Origin: Arthrobacter sp. StoSoilB5
Lineage (GTDB): Bacteria > Actinomycetota > Actinomycetes > Actinomycetales > Micrococcaceae
DNA length: 64,000 nt
Direction: 5' to 3'
Assembly: GCF_019977235.1 (NCBI RefSeq)
Contig: NZ_AP024646.1
Location: 3,038,001 to 3,102,000, forward strand
Shown: positions 1 through 9,358 of the stretch, in pieces
How the letters are laid out: each line of letters begins with the position of its first letter
Position numbering within the stretch: position 1 is the stretch's first letter
Notes under the pieces: model-generated
The model's database searches: none
Told to the model about the DNA's origin: nothing
What the model saw: only the letters and a program-made list of their open reading frames with translations
Position numbers and translations under genes: made by a program

Positions 1-617
1 TCGGCACCATCGACTCCTTCTACGACGCCCACGTTGACCTCATCTCCCCCATGCCGATCTTCAATCTATACAACTCCGAATGGCCCATCTACACCCGCCA
101 GAGCATCTCCCCTCCCGCCAAGTTTGTGCGCGGTGGTAACAGCACCGTGGGTACTGCCCTGGACTCCATTGTTGCCAGCGGAGTGGTGATCTCAGGCGGC
201 ATCGTCGAAGGTTCCGTACTGTCCAACGACGTCTTCGTGGAGGCGGGCAGCCGCGTCCAGGACTCCGTGCTGATGGATAAGGTCCGCGTTGGCGAAGGTG
301 CCGTGATCAAGCGGGCAATCCTGGACAAGAACGTCAAGGTCCCCGCCGGCGCCGCGATCGGACTGGATCCGGCGTTGGACAAGGCCCGCGGATACAAGGT
401 CACCGAATCCGGGATCACCGTCCTTGCCAAGGGGCAGCTTGTCCCGGAACCTGGCGAAGCAGAGCTCGCCCTGTCCGCGGAGTACCGCCGGAGTCTGCCG
501 GAAGCCGTCAAGGCTGCCACGCAGGATGACCCCGTGATCCGCGATTCGGCCGAAAAGGTAGCTGCCGGAATCCAGGCCAGGGTGGTAGACGCAACGTCAC
601 AGGGCGCTGCCCGCTAG
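1..617 (+). CDS. glgC: Glucose-1-phosphate adenylyltransferase, C-terminal part (5' end outside window)
   Basis: The reading frame is open from base 3 and encodes about 204 residues, so the catalytic nucleotidyltransferase domain lies outside the window. What remains is the junction segment (GTIDSFYDAHVDL, FNLYNSEWPIYT) and the left-handed beta-helix seen as hexad repeats of the type VVISGG-IVEGSV-LSNDVF. The family makes ADP-glucose from glucose-1-phosphate and ATP, the committed step of glycogen synthesis in the cytoplasm. The helix ends near KVTESGITVLAKGQ and is followed by an Ala/Glu-rich tail of roughly 55 residues that I do not recognise from standard GlgC proteins. The first visible ATG at 51 is internal, not the start. 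Confidence 0.93.
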   Translation, partial: GTIDSFYDAHVDLISPMPIFNLYNSEWPIYTRQSISPPAKFVRGGNSTVGTALDSIVASGVVISGGIVEGSVLSNDVFVEAGSRVQDSVLMDKVRVGEGAVIKRAILDKNVKVPAGAAIGLDPALDKARGYKVTESGITVLAKGQLVPEPGEAELALSAEYRRSLPEAVKAATQDDPVIRDSAEKVAAGIQARVVDATSQGAAR

Positions 618-680
618 GGTCCCGTCCCACCAGCCGCTGCAGTAGCAGAACCCGAGGCAGGCCGTAGTCTCCCAAGGCTG

Positions 681-686
681 TAAAAT
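681..686 (+). promoter_or_regulatory. -10 element, candidate leaderless start
   Basis: TAAAAT ends 7 bases before the ATG at 694. That spacing would place transcription initiation on or next to the start codon. No good Shine-Dalgarno stands in front of the gene and no convincing -35 is visible. Confidence 0.45.
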
Positions 687-693
687 CAGGTCA

Positions 694-2145
694 ATGAGCT
701 CCACCGATCTGACGCCTGAAGAGATCCAGGCCTGCCTCAAGGTTCTGACCACAATCCACGTCTACGACGAGGAGCACCCGGACTACGTCGCCGTTCGCCG
801 TGCAACGGGCAAGATGTTTAAAGCTGTCAAGCGCCACCGCCGCGTGACCAAGCGGGATCTGATTGCGGAAGCGGACCGTGCAGTCATTGCCCTCACCGCC
901 ACAGCTGCACCGGACCGCATTGATGACGAAACCCGTGGCAACAAGCTTGCTCCGTCAGCAACTGGCGAAATCGCGGGCCACCTGATCCGTTCACGTCCCT
1001 GCTATATCTGCAAGCAGCACTACACGCAGGTGGACGCGTTCTACCACCAGCTGTGCCCCGAGTGCGCGGCCTTCAGCCACAGCAAACGTGATGCCCGTAC
1101 GGACCTCACCGGCCGAAATGCCTTGTTGACCGGTGGGCGTGCCAAGATCGGTATGTACATTGCGCTCCGCCTGCTCAGGGATGGCGCCCACACCACCATC
1201 ACCACCCGTTTCCCCAAGGACGCGGCACGCCGGTTTGCCGCCATGGAAGACAGCGCGGATTGGCTGCACCGCCTGCGGATCGTTGGCATCGACCTCCGTG
1301 ATCCCGCGCAGGTAATGGCCCTGACGGACTCCCTGAACAAAGCCGGGCCGCTGGACATCATCATCAATAACGCCGCCCAGACTGTGCGACGCTCAGGAAA
1401 CGCCTACAAACCTCTGGTTGACGCCGAGGACGAGCCGTTGCCCGCCGCTTTGGAGGCTGCCAACGGCGGACCCGAGCTGGTCACGTTCGGGCACGCCCAT
1501 GACAAGCATCCGCTGGCCCTGGCCAGCAGCGTCACCGAACATCCTGTCCTTGCCGGCGATGCGATCACTTCCCTGGCGCTCTCCACGGGTTCGGCATCTT
1601 TGGCCCGTATCGAATCCGGAACGGCTATTGACGCCGGTGGGCTGGTCCCGGACCTCGCCACGATCAACAGCTGGACGCAGGTGGTGGACGAGGTGGATCC
1701 GCTCGAAATGCTCGAAGTACAGCTCTGTAACGTGACGGCACCGTTCCTGCTCGTCAGCCGCTTGCGCGATGCCATGAAACGCTCGACGGCCCGACGAAAG
1801 TACATCGTGAACGTTTCGGCCATGGAAGGCCAGTTCTCCCGTGCTTACAAGGGACCGGGACATCCTCACACCAACATGGCCAAAGCTGCCCTGAACATGA
1901 TGACGCGCACCAGCGCGCAGGAAATGTTGGATTCCGATGGCATCCTCATGACAGCGGTGGACACCGGCTGGATCACCGATGAACGCCCGCACTACACCAA
2001 GGTGCGGCTGATGGAAGAAGGATTCCACGCACCCCTGGACCTGGTGGACGGCGCCGCCCGCGTCTATGACCCCATCGTGATGGGTGAAAAGGGCGAGGAC
2101 CAGTACGGCGTGTTCCTCAAGGACTACAAGCCCTCGCCCTGGTAG
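694..2145 (+). CDS. SDR-family protein with N-terminal Cys4 zinc-like module
   Basis: A 483-residue protein of three parts: an acidic/basic N-terminal region (1-100), a CxxC-x15-CxxC segment (CYICKQH and CPECA, about 106-130) likely to bind zinc, and a Rossmann short-chain dehydrogenase domain from about residue 140. The nucleotide loop reads LTGGRAKIG and the NNAA motif is present. At the catalytic position the usual YxxxK is TNMAK, so the general-acid tyrosine is replaced by threonine; a tyrosine lies 13 residues before the lysine. Between the NNAA motif and the active-site segment sits an insert of about 90 residues. Function unknown; NAD(P) binding without classical oxidoreductase chemistry is possible. 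It follows glgC by 76 bases and meets the transglutaminase-like gene tail to tail. Confidence 0.82.
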   Translation: MSSTDLTPEEIQACLKVLTTIHVYDEEHPDYVAVRRATGKMFKAVKRHRRVTKRDLIAEADRAVIALTATAAPDRIDDETRGNKLAPSATGEIAGHLIRSRPCYICKQHYTQVDAFYHQLCPECAAFSHSKRDARTDLTGRNALLTGGRAKIGMYIALRLLRDGAHTTITTRFPKDAARRFAAMEDSADWLHRLRIVGIDLRDPAQVMALTDSLNKAGPLDIIINNAAQTVRRSGNAYKPLVDAEDEPLPAALEAANGGPELVTFGHAHDKHPLALASSVTEHPVLAGDAITSLALSTGSASLARIESGTAIDAGGLVPDLATINSWTQVVDEVDPLEMLEVQLCNVTAPFLLVSRLRDAMKRSTARRKYIVNVSAMEGQFSRAYKGPGHPHTNMAKAALNMMTRTSAQEMLDSDGILMTAVDTGWITDERPHYTKVRLMEEGFHAPLDLVDGAARVYDPIVMGEKGEDQYGVFLKDYKPSPW

Positions 2146-2148
2146 GCC

Positions 2149-3000
2149 CTACGCGAGGCGGGTAATCTCCACGGAAACAGACAGCCCCGAACCGCCGCCG
2201 CCAGACAAAATGCCTTTCAGCGGCGGTACATCCCGGTAATCCCGCCCCCTGGCCACTGTCACGTGGTAATCGCCTGCAGGCTTATGGTTGGTGGGATCCC
2301 AGCTGCGCCATTCGCCGTCCCACCACTCCAGCCACGCGTGGGACTGCCCGGCAACCGTTTCGCCGATATCAGCGGACGAGCGGGGATGGATGTAGCCCGA
2401 AACGTAGCGGGCAGGAATGCCCCGGCTGCGCAACGCGCCGATAGCCAAGTGGGCAAGGTCCTGGCAGACGCCCTGGCGTTGGTTCCACGCCTGTTCGGCA
2501 TTCGTAGTGACACCTGTGGTGCCCTTCATGTACGTCATCTCGCCGGCCATCCACGAAAAGACCGCCAGCGCGGCCTCGTGAGGGTTCTTACCCTGAACCA
2601 CGCCTGGAACAATGCCCAGGACTTCCTCGCCGGGACCGCTCAGGCGGGACTGGGGCAACCAATCGCTGAATTCGTCCTGGATCTTTCCGGACGCGATGAC
2701 GTCCCAGCCCACGATGTCATCCTCGGTTGCCACACGCTCGGTCCGGTGCACTTCCACGGTGGCCGTCGCAAGGACCTCAAGGCTCTCGTGCGGCATCTGC
2801 ATGTCGAAGGCAGTGACCCGGGTCCCCCAGTAGTCGCGGTAGGTGCTGACAGAAGCCTGATTGGGCGAAACCTTCAACGAGGATTCCAGGACCACCTGCT
2901 GGCCGTCCGTCAGCGGAGTCATGCGCGCCTCGTTGTAGGACAACGTCACGCGCCGGTTGTATTTGTAGGCCGTCTTGTGGACGATATTCAGCCTGGTCAT
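2149..3000 (-). CDS. Transglutaminase-like cysteine protease-fold protein
   Basis: A 283-residue cytoplasmic protein of the bacterial transglutaminase-like family. The N-terminal beta-rich domain (1-130) precedes the core, where the triad can be read: Cys in QGVCQDLAH, His in SHAWLEWW and Asp in WRSWDPTN. Its ATG overlaps the stop of the alpha-E gene (ATGA), so the two are translationally coupled. Such proteins act as peptidases or amide-bond ligases; with ATP-grasp and alpha-E partners it probably hydrolyses or remodels a peptide bond made by the ATP-grasp enzyme. The substrate is unknown. Confidence 0.88.
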   Translation of the reverse strand: MTRLNIVHKTAYKYNRRVTLSYNEARMTPLTDGQQVVLESSLKVSPNQASVSTYRDYWGTRVTAFDMQMPHESLEVLATATVEVHRTERVATEDDIVGWDVIASGKIQDEFSDWLPQSRLSGPGEEVLGIVPGVVQGKNPHEAALAVFSWMAGEMTYMKGTTGVTTNAEQAWNQRQGVCQDLAHLAIGALRSRGIPARYVSGYIHPRSSADIGETVAGQSHAWLEWWDGEWRSWDPTNHKPAGDYHVTVARGRDYRDVPPLKGILSGGGGSGLSVSVEITRLA

Positions 3001-3923
3001 GAAACCTCTCCCACCCAGGCGTGCTCATCAGCCTGATTGAAATACTTACGGGAAATCGCGTCCGAAGCCTGGGTCACGGCTTTCTGCACACGTTCCATAT
3101 GCTCGGGCAATTCGGACATCAGGTCATCCGTCCGATGGAATTCAAGGAACGTTCTGGCCTGCCCAACGATGCGACGGGCATCGTTGATAAAGCCGACCCG
3201 CTGCGCGGAAGGATCCAGCTTCGCCAAGCACTCGTCGGCGTCACGGAGCGCGTAGACGATCGAGCGCGGGAACAGCCGGTCCAGAAGGAGGAACTCAGCT
3301 GCGTGCTGGTCGCCAAATGCCGCCCTCCGGGTCCGGATGAAGGACTCGTAGGCGCCAGCGCACCGCAACATGTTGACCCACGACATTCCGGCGGACTGGA
3401 CGTCGCGCGTGGAAAGCATGCGGGCAGTCATATCGGCACGCTCAAGGGAGCGCCCGAGCACCATGAACAGCCAGCTTTCGTCGTGGCTAACGGTGGTGTC
3501 CGCCAGCCCACGCACCATGGCGGTCCGTTCCAGGACCCAATTGCAGAAGCGGTAGGTTCCCACGACGTCCTTGCGATGCTGGTTGAGGCCGTAATACGTG
3601 GTGTTAAGGCTTTCCCAGAGCGACTGCGAGACGGTCTCCCGCGCCCTGCGAGCATTCTCGCGGGCAGCACCAAGCGAGCCTGCGATGGACGATGCGCTTT
3701 GCTTGTCATAGGCAAGGGCATGCAACAACTCGGGCAGTCCGAAATCTTCGCTTTGTGGCTTTGCACCCATGACGGCGAGGAGTTCCCTGGCCACACTGCG
3801 TTGTTCCTCCAAGGGCAAGTGGTTCAGGCGCTCCAGGTGCACATCCAGAATCCTGGCAGTGCCGTCGGCCCGCTCTACATAGCGTCCGATCCAGAAAAGT
3901 GACTCGGCAATACGGCTCAGCAT
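2997..3923 (-). CDS. Alpha-E domain protein
   Basis: A 308-residue, almost entirely helical protein that begins MLSRIAESLFWIGRYVERAD, the typical opening of the alpha-E family. The family has no established biochemical activity. It is nearly always found next to circularly permuted ATP-grasp and transglutaminase-like proteins, as here. An AAGGAGG ribosome site lies 9 bases before the ATG. The gene is second of three in a minus-strand operon, 82 bases after the ATP-grasp gene and overlapping the transglutaminase-like gene. Confidence 0.9.
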   Translation of the reverse strand: MLSRIAESLFWIGRYVERADGTARILDVHLERLNHLPLEEQRSVARELLAVMGAKPQSEDFGLPELLHALAYDKQSASSIAGSLGAARENARRARETVSQSLWESLNTTYYGLNQHRKDVVGTYRFCNWVLERTAMVRGLADTTVSHDESWLFMVLGRSLERADMTARMLSTRDVQSAGMSWVNMLRCAGAYESFIRTRRAAFGDQHAAEFLLLDRLFPRSIVYALRDADECLAKLDPSAQRVGFINDARRIVGQARTFLEFHRTDDLMSELPEHMERVQKAVTQASDAISRKYFNQADEHAWVGEVS

Positions 3924-4005
3924 GGAACTGTGCCTCCTTCGCGTGGTGCTTGTCGAAGTTCAGGTGTTGATGAAATAAGGGTTCCTTTGAGGCTTGGGGC
4001 CCTGT

Positions 4006-5562
4006 TCACTGCTGCTGCTCCGTTTGGCGGTCGCGCCAGTTGCTTTCCACAGGCCATACAGAAACCTGTTCGCGGACGGTCACCGACTGGCGCGGAATGA
4101 TCTCAGCCGGCATTTGCGGCGAATTGGCCAACACCCAGGTGTCCTTGGAACCGCCGCCTTGGCTGGAATTCACAATCAGGGAACCTTCCTTCAGCGCCAC
4201 CCGGGTCAGGCCGCCGGGCAGGACCCAGACGTCGTCGCCGTCGTTGACCGCAAAGGGACGCAGGTCCACGTGCCGGGGGCCGAATTTATCTCCGGACAGC
4301 GTGGGCACCGTGGAGAGTTGAAGGACGGGCTGGGCGATCCAGCCACGGGGATCAGCAATCACGCGCCTCCGCAAAGCATCAAGCTCATCCTTGGAGGCGT
4401 CAGGACCGATAACCAGGCCCTTGCCGCCTGAACCGTCGACCGGCTTGACCACCAGTTCCTCCAAGCGGTCCAGAACATGTTCCCTGGCTTCCTTTTCCTC
4501 GAGCCGGAAAGTGTCGACGTTGGCGATGATCGGCTCTTCGTGAAGGTAGTACCGGATCAGGTCAGGCACGTAACTGTACACGAGCTTGTCATCGGCTACG
4601 CCGTTGCCCACGGCGTTGGCGATGGTCACGCCGCCAGCACGGGCAGCGTTGACCAGGCCTGGGCAACCAAGCATGGAATCCGAACGGAACTGCAGGGGGT
4701 CCAGGAATTCGTCGTCGATGCGCTTATAGATGACATCCACGCGCTGTTCGCCCGCGGTGGTCCGCATGTACACACGGTTGCCGCGGCAGATCAGGTCCCG
4801 CCCTTCCACCAACTCCACGCCCATGAGTCCGGCAAGGAGGGTGTGCTCAAAATACGCGCTGTTAAAGACCCCGGGGGTGAGGACCACAACCGTGGGGTCG
4901 TCGACGCCGGCTGGTGCGGTCTTGCGCAGTGCCGAGAGGAGCCTGCGGGGGTACTCCTCTACCGGCCGAATGTGTTGCTGGCCGAAGGCCTCGGGCAGGC
5001 CCTTGGCCATGGCGCGGCGGTTCTCCAGTACGTAGCTCACTCCGGAGGGCACGCGGACGTTGTCCTCGAGGACCCGGAAGGTGCCGGCGGCATCACGGAC
5101 GACGTCGATACCGGACACGTGGACGCGCACGCCACCGGAAGGTTCGAAGCCATGAACCTCACGGTGGAAGTGGGCGCTTGTGGTAACGAGTTGCCGGGGA
5201 ATAACGCCGTCGGTAACCACGGCCATCCGGCCATAGACATCGTTGAGGAACGCTTCAAGCGCCTTGACCCGCTGTGCCACGCCGCGTTCAAGGACGTCCC
5301 ACTCGTCCGCCGGGACCACGCGCGGGACGATGTCCAGCGGGAACGGCCGCTCCTCCCCCGCGTAGTCGAATGTCACGCCGCGGTCCAGGAACGTGCGCGC
5401 CATGGAATCGGCACGTGCGGTGACATCGGCCAGGGAGAGCTCGCGCAGTGCACCGGCAACCTGACCGTAGGATTTTCTGGCGACGTGGCCTGGTGCAAAC
5501 ATCTCGTCATAGGCGCCACTGCGCGCAGCGGCCTCGGAATAATCCTGGAATAGGTCAGACAT
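4006..5562 (-). CDS. Circularly permuted ATP-grasp protein
   Basis: The 518-residue protein starts MSDLFQDYSEAAARSG. I chose the ATG at 5562 because it follows AAAGGTG and leaves the opposite-strand transporter gene free; the frame stays open further upstream without coding character. Family signatures include VIYKRIDDEFLDPL, the nucleotide loop VVKPVDGSGGKGLVIGP and the C-terminal WVLPGGLTRVA. Circularly permuted ATP-grasp enzymes activate a carboxylate with ATP and join it to an amine; the substrate of this subfamily is not known. First gene of the ATP-grasp, alpha-E, transglutaminase-like operon. Confidence 0.9.
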   Translation of the reverse strand: MSDLFQDYSEAAARSGAYDEMFAPGHVARKSYGQVAGALRELSLADVTARADSMARTFLDRGVTFDYAGEERPFPLDIVPRVVPADEWDVLERGVAQRVKALEAFLNDVYGRMAVVTDGVIPRQLVTTSAHFHREVHGFEPSGGVRVHVSGIDVVRDAAGTFRVLEDNVRVPSGVSYVLENRRAMAKGLPEAFGQQHIRPVEEYPRRLLSALRKTAPAGVDDPTVVVLTPGVFNSAYFEHTLLAGLMGVELVEGRDLICRGNRVYMRTTAGEQRVDVIYKRIDDEFLDPLQFRSDSMLGCPGLVNAARAGGVTIANAVGNGVADDKLVYSYVPDLIRYYLHEEPIIANVDTFRLEEKEAREHVLDRLEELVVKPVDGSGGKGLVIGPDASKDELDALRRRVIADPRGWIAQPVLQLSTVPTLSGDKFGPRHVDLRPFAVNDGDDVWVLPGGLTRVALKEGSLIVNSSQGGGSKDTWVLANSPQMPAEIIPRQSVTVREQVSVWPVESNWRDRQTEQQQ

Positions 5563-5673
5563 GGGAATTAGACAATCACCTTTTTGAGTCAAGCGCATTT
5601 CGCACTGATTGTGTCGTGGTTTCCGGGGACTCCCGGTTCGCCTTTCCGTGCCCCCATCCGGCAGGGTTGAGGC

Positions 5674-6738
5674 ATGCCCTTCAACAGTCTTGCACCCCAC
5701 CTGCCCCGGCTGGGGCCCGGGTTGGTCCTGAGTATTGCCGCAACGGGGGTCGCCTTCACCGTCCACGCGGTATTTCCCGCATTTGGGGTCATTCCCGTCA
5801 TGACGCTCGCTGTTGCATTGGGCCTGCTCTCTGCAAATATACCGGGTACCGCAGTCTGGGCCGCGGGGCGCGCCAGGCCTGGCCTGGACTTCGCCGGGAA
5901 GCACCTCATGCGTGCAGGAATCGTCCTGCTCGGACTCAAGGTGAGCATGGGCGACGTCCTTGGCTTGGGCTGGTTGGCACTGCTCCTTATTGCGGCCGTG
6001 GTCGTACTGAGTTTCGCCGGGACCTATGGGCTCGCAAAAATCCTGCGCCTTCCGGACGAGGCTGCCCTCCTGATCGCCGCGGGGTTCTCGATTTGTGGTG
6101 CGTCGGCCATCGGTGCTGTGGCAGCGGTGAGGCGGGTCAAACACCAGGACACAGTACTTCCTGTGGCGCTCGTGACCTTGTGTGGAACTCTGGCGATTGG
6201 CGTGCTGCCCCTCCTCATGCACCCCCTGGGCCTGAACCCGGAACAATTCGGTGCGTGGACAGGTGCGTCGGTGCATGATGTCGGCCAAGTGGTTGCCACC
6301 GCCCAAACTGCCGGAACAGCGGCGCTGGCTGTCGCCGTCGTCGTGAAACTGACGCGCGTGGTCCTCTTGGCGCCCATCGCCGCGGCAGCAGGGCTGCACC
6401 AGCGGGTGATGCACGTACGGCGACGGGCGAACGGAATGCCAGGCCAATCAGGAAAGGACGACGGCGACGGCAGGTTTCCCCCGATTGTCCCTCTGTTCGT
6501 CCTCGGCTTCATCGCGATGGTGGGCGTCCGCACCCTGGGATGGGCGCCACCTGCAGCGCTGGAAGCGGCCGCTGGAGTACAGGACATCCTGCTCGCGACT
6601 GCCCTGTTTGGGCTCGGTTCCGCCGTGCGTGTCCGCACCCTGATCCACACCGGAGGCCGCGCCGTTGCGGTGGCATTGGGATCGTGGCTGCTGATTGCAA
6701 CGCTGGGCCTGGGTGCCGTATGGATCATGATTAGATAG
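5674..6738 (+). CDS. YeiH/UPF0324-family putative sulfate exporter
   Basis: A 354-residue integral membrane protein with about nine to eleven hydrophobic segments. The family motifs GLDFAGKHLMRAGIVLLGL and FSICGASAIGAVAAV are clear, as is GAWTGASVHDVGQVVA. Members are annotated as putative sulfate exporters or YeiH transporters; transport has little direct proof. A basic cytoplasmic loop (VRRRANGMPGQSGKDDGDG, about residues 250-268) precedes the last helices. The gene is divergent from the ATP-grasp operon, with a 111-base shared upstream region, and ends 4 bases before pepN. Confidence 0.88.
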   Translation: MPFNSLAPHLPRLGPGLVLSIAATGVAFTVHAVFPAFGVIPVMTLAVALGLLSANIPGTAVWAAGRARPGLDFAGKHLMRAGIVLLGLKVSMGDVLGLGWLALLLIAAVVVLSFAGTYGLAKILRLPDEAALLIAAGFSICGASAIGAVAAVRRVKHQDTVLPVALVTLCGTLAIGVLPLLMHPLGLNPEQFGAWTGASVHDVGQVVATAQTAGTAALAVAVVVKLTRVVLLAPIAAAAGLHQRVMHVRRRANGMPGQSGKDDGDGRFPPIVPLFVLGFIAMVGVRTLGWAPPAALEAAAGVQDILLATALFGLGSAVRVRTLIHTGGRAVAVALGSWLLIATLGLGAVWIMIR

Positions 6739-6742
6739 CTGT

Positions 6743-9346
6743 GTGTCGAATCACAATCTCTCACGCGACGAAGCCGCAAGCCGTTCAGCCCTGATCACCA
6801 CCCACAGCTACGACGTCACCCTCGATATCCGGAATGCGGCAGATCCCGCGGTCGCCGGCTATCCGAGCACCAGCACCATCAAGTTTTCAGCGGAACCCGG
6901 AACGGCCACGTTCCTTGATTTCATCAGTGATGCCGTGAACAGCGTTGTGTTGAACGGGCAGTCCCTGGATGTGGATAAAGCGGTGGACCGCGACAGGATC
7001 ATCCTGGAAGGCTTGCTGGCCGAGAATGTAGTAACGGTGTCAGGCACGGCCCTGTACAGCCGCTCCGGAGAGGGCATGCACCGTTTCGTAGATCCTGCCG
7101 ATGGCCAGTGCTACCTCTACACCCAGTACGAACCGGCTGACAGCCGCCGCGTCTTCGCGAACTTTGAACAGCCCGACCTCAAAGCAGAATTCGCTTTCCA
7201 TGTGATCGCTCCCGCAGCCTGGGAGGTAGCATCCAACGGCGCGGTGGCCTCTCGCACGCCTCTGGAGGATGATGCGGCGGCCCACCGTTGGGACTTCGCG
7301 GCCACCCACCGGATGTCCACGTACATCACCACCATCCTTGCCGGGCCCTACTACAAGGCGACTGACCACTGGGGAGCCACGCTCGACGACGGCACCCGCC
7401 TTGACGTACCGCTGGCCCTTTACTGCCGGGCGTCTTTGGCGGAGTCATTCGATGCCGATGAACTCTTCCGGTTGACAAAAAACGGGTTGGCGTTCTTCAA
7501 CAAACTCTTCGACTATCCCTATCCGTGGGGCAAATACGATCAGGCGTTCGTGCCCGAATACAACCTCGGCGCGATGGAAAACCCAGGGCTGGTGACCTTC
7601 ACCGAGAAGTACGTCTACGCTTCCCGGGCAACAGACGCCCAGTACCAGGCCCGCGCCAACACGCTGATGCATGAGATGGCGCACATGTGGTTTGGCGACC
7701 TCGTAACCATGACCTGGTGGGACGACCTCTGGCTCAAGGAATCGTTTGCCGACTACATGGGGACGCTCGGAGTGGATCGGGCCACCGACTGGGATACGGC
7801 ATGGGTAAACTTCGCCAGCAAGCGCAAAGCCTGGGCCTATGTGCAGGACCAGTTGCCAACCACCCATCCCATCGTTGCCGATATTCCGGACCTCGAAGCG
7901 GCCAAACAGAACTTTGATGGAATCACTTATGCCAAAGGCGCCTCAGTTTTGAAGCAGCTGGTGGCCTACGTGGGTTTCGACGACTTTATTGCCGGTTCCC
8001 GCCAGTACTTCCGGGACCACGAGTTCGGTAATACGTCCCTGCAGGACCTTCTCCAAGCGCTCAGCTCCGCTTCCGGTCGGGACCTTGCCGGCTGGGCGCG
8101 TCAGTGGCTGCAGACATCGGGCATTTCCACGATCACAGCGGACATCGTGGACGACAACGGCACTATGGGCGCTGTAACCCTCCAGCAAGAGGCCATCGAC
8201 CCCCTGACGGGTAAGCAGGAGTTGCGGCCTCACCGGCTCCGTTTGGGCTTGTATGACTCCGATTCATCCGGGAGCCTCGTCCGGACAGAAAGTATCGAGC
8301 TGGACGTCTCCGGCCCCAGCACGCTGGTGGCAGCACTGGCGGGGAAGCCCCGCCCCGCCCTGCTGCTGGTCAACGATGACGATCTTAGCTACGCCAAGGT
8401 CCGCCTGGATGCCGTTTCCGAGCGCACTATCCGTCATTCCCTTGGCACACTCCAGGATCCCATGGCGCGGGCGCTGTGCTGGACCGCCCTTTGGGATTCG
8501 GCTCGCGACGGCGTGACGCCAGCGGTACGGTACGTCGCCGCCGTCGAACGATTCGCTCCCACCGAAAGCGGCATCGGCGTCCTCCTCAACGTGCTGGGCA
8601 ACGCCGCCACCGCCGTTGAACGGTATGTCCCCGCAGTCATGCGGGAAAGCGTCCGCAAGGATTTCCTTGCAGTGACCGCCGCGCAGCTGCAAGCCGCGGC
8701 CCCTGGATCCGACCAGCAGCTTGCGTGGGCACGAACCCTGGCTGATGTGTCCAGGCACGGTGACAGCGAGCTCGCCCTGGTACGCGGCATCCTGGATGGC
8801 AGCACGATCATCGACGGCCTGGCCGTGGACGCCGAGCTGCGATGGAGTTTCTGGCAAGCCCTGGCCGCCCAGGGGAAAGCGACACAGCGCGACCTGGACG
8901 CTGAACTTGAGGCGGACAAGACAGCCTCCGGCCGGGAGGGCCACGCGGTGGCCTCAGCGGCCCGCCCCGACGCCTCGGTGAAGGCTGCGGCGTGGGACGC
9001 GGCCGTCAACACTACCGGGCTGTCCAACGAGATCCTTAGTGCAACAATCACGGGCTTCGCAATTGCCCCCGGGCACCTCCTGCTGCCATACATCGAGCCC
9101 TACTTTGAATGCCTGGAACGTGTCTGGGCCGAACGTAGTATCGAGATCGCAGGCAGGATTGTCAGGGGCCTCTACCCCGGCGCCCAGGACTTGGCGGCCG
9201 GCACGGAGCCCACAATGCATCCGGTGCTTCTGGGAACCGACCAGTGGCTGCATGACCACAACGACGCACCGCGGGCCCTGCGCCGCATCATCATCGAACA
9301 GCGCAGCCGCTTGCTGCGGGCACTGACTGCGCAGGCGGCCGGGTAG
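6743..9346 (+). CDS. pepN: Aminopeptidase N (M1 zinc metallopeptidase)
   Basis: An 867-residue cytoplasmic M1 aminopeptidase that removes N-terminal residues from peptides. The exopeptidase motif LGAMENPG sits near residue 277 and the zinc site HEMAHMWFGD near 311 with the third ligand in LKESFADYMG near 333. The ERAP1-like C-terminal domain fills the second half, which matches the length of actinobacterial PepN. The start is GTG, 4 bases after the upstream transporter gene, suggesting cotranscription. It ends 12 bases before the convergent ligase-like gene. Confidence 0.96.
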   Translation: MSNHNLSRDEAASRSALITTHSYDVTLDIRNAADPAVAGYPSTSTIKFSAEPGTATFLDFISDAVNSVVLNGQSLDVDKAVDRDRIILEGLLAENVVTVSGTALYSRSGEGMHRFVDPADGQCYLYTQYEPADSRRVFANFEQPDLKAEFAFHVIAPAAWEVASNGAVASRTPLEDDAAAHRWDFAATHRMSTYITTILAGPYYKATDHWGATLDDGTRLDVPLALYCRASLAESFDADELFRLTKNGLAFFNKLFDYPYPWGKYDQAFVPEYNLGAMENPGLVTFTEKYVYASRATDAQYQARANTLMHEMAHMWFGDLVTMTWWDDLWLKESFADYMGTLGVDRATDWDTAWVNFASKRKAWAYVQDQLPTTHPIVADIPDLEAAKQNFDGITYAKGASVLKQLVAYVGFDDFIAGSRQYFRDHEFGNTSLQDLLQALSSASGRDLAGWARQWLQTSGISTITADIVDDNGTMGAVTLQQEAIDPLTGKQELRPHRLRLGLYDSDSSGSLVRTESIELDVSGPSTLVAALAGKPRPALLLVNDDDLSYAKVRLDAVSERTIRHSLGTLQDPMARALCWTALWDSARDGVTPAVRYVAAVERFAPTESGIGVLLNVLGNAATAVERYVPAVMRESVRKDFLAVTAAQLQAAAPGSDQQLAWARTLADVSRHGDSELALVRGILDGSTIIDGLAVDAELRWSFWQALAAQGKATQRDLDAELEADKTASGREGHAVASAARPDASVKAAAWDAAVNTTGLSNEILSATITGFAIAPGHLLLPYIEPYFECLERVWAERSIEIAGRIVRGLYPGAQDLAAGTEPTMHPVLLGTDQWLHDHNDAPRALRRIIIEQRSRLLRALTAQAAG

Positions 9347-9358
9347 GGAAGCCTGCCG

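Noticed and set aside
5563..6447. Long open extension upstream of the ATP-grasp gene
   Set aside because: It is antisense to the well-supported YeiH-type transporter gene, has Cys/Arg/His-rich non-globular composition, and the ribosome site supports the start at 5562.
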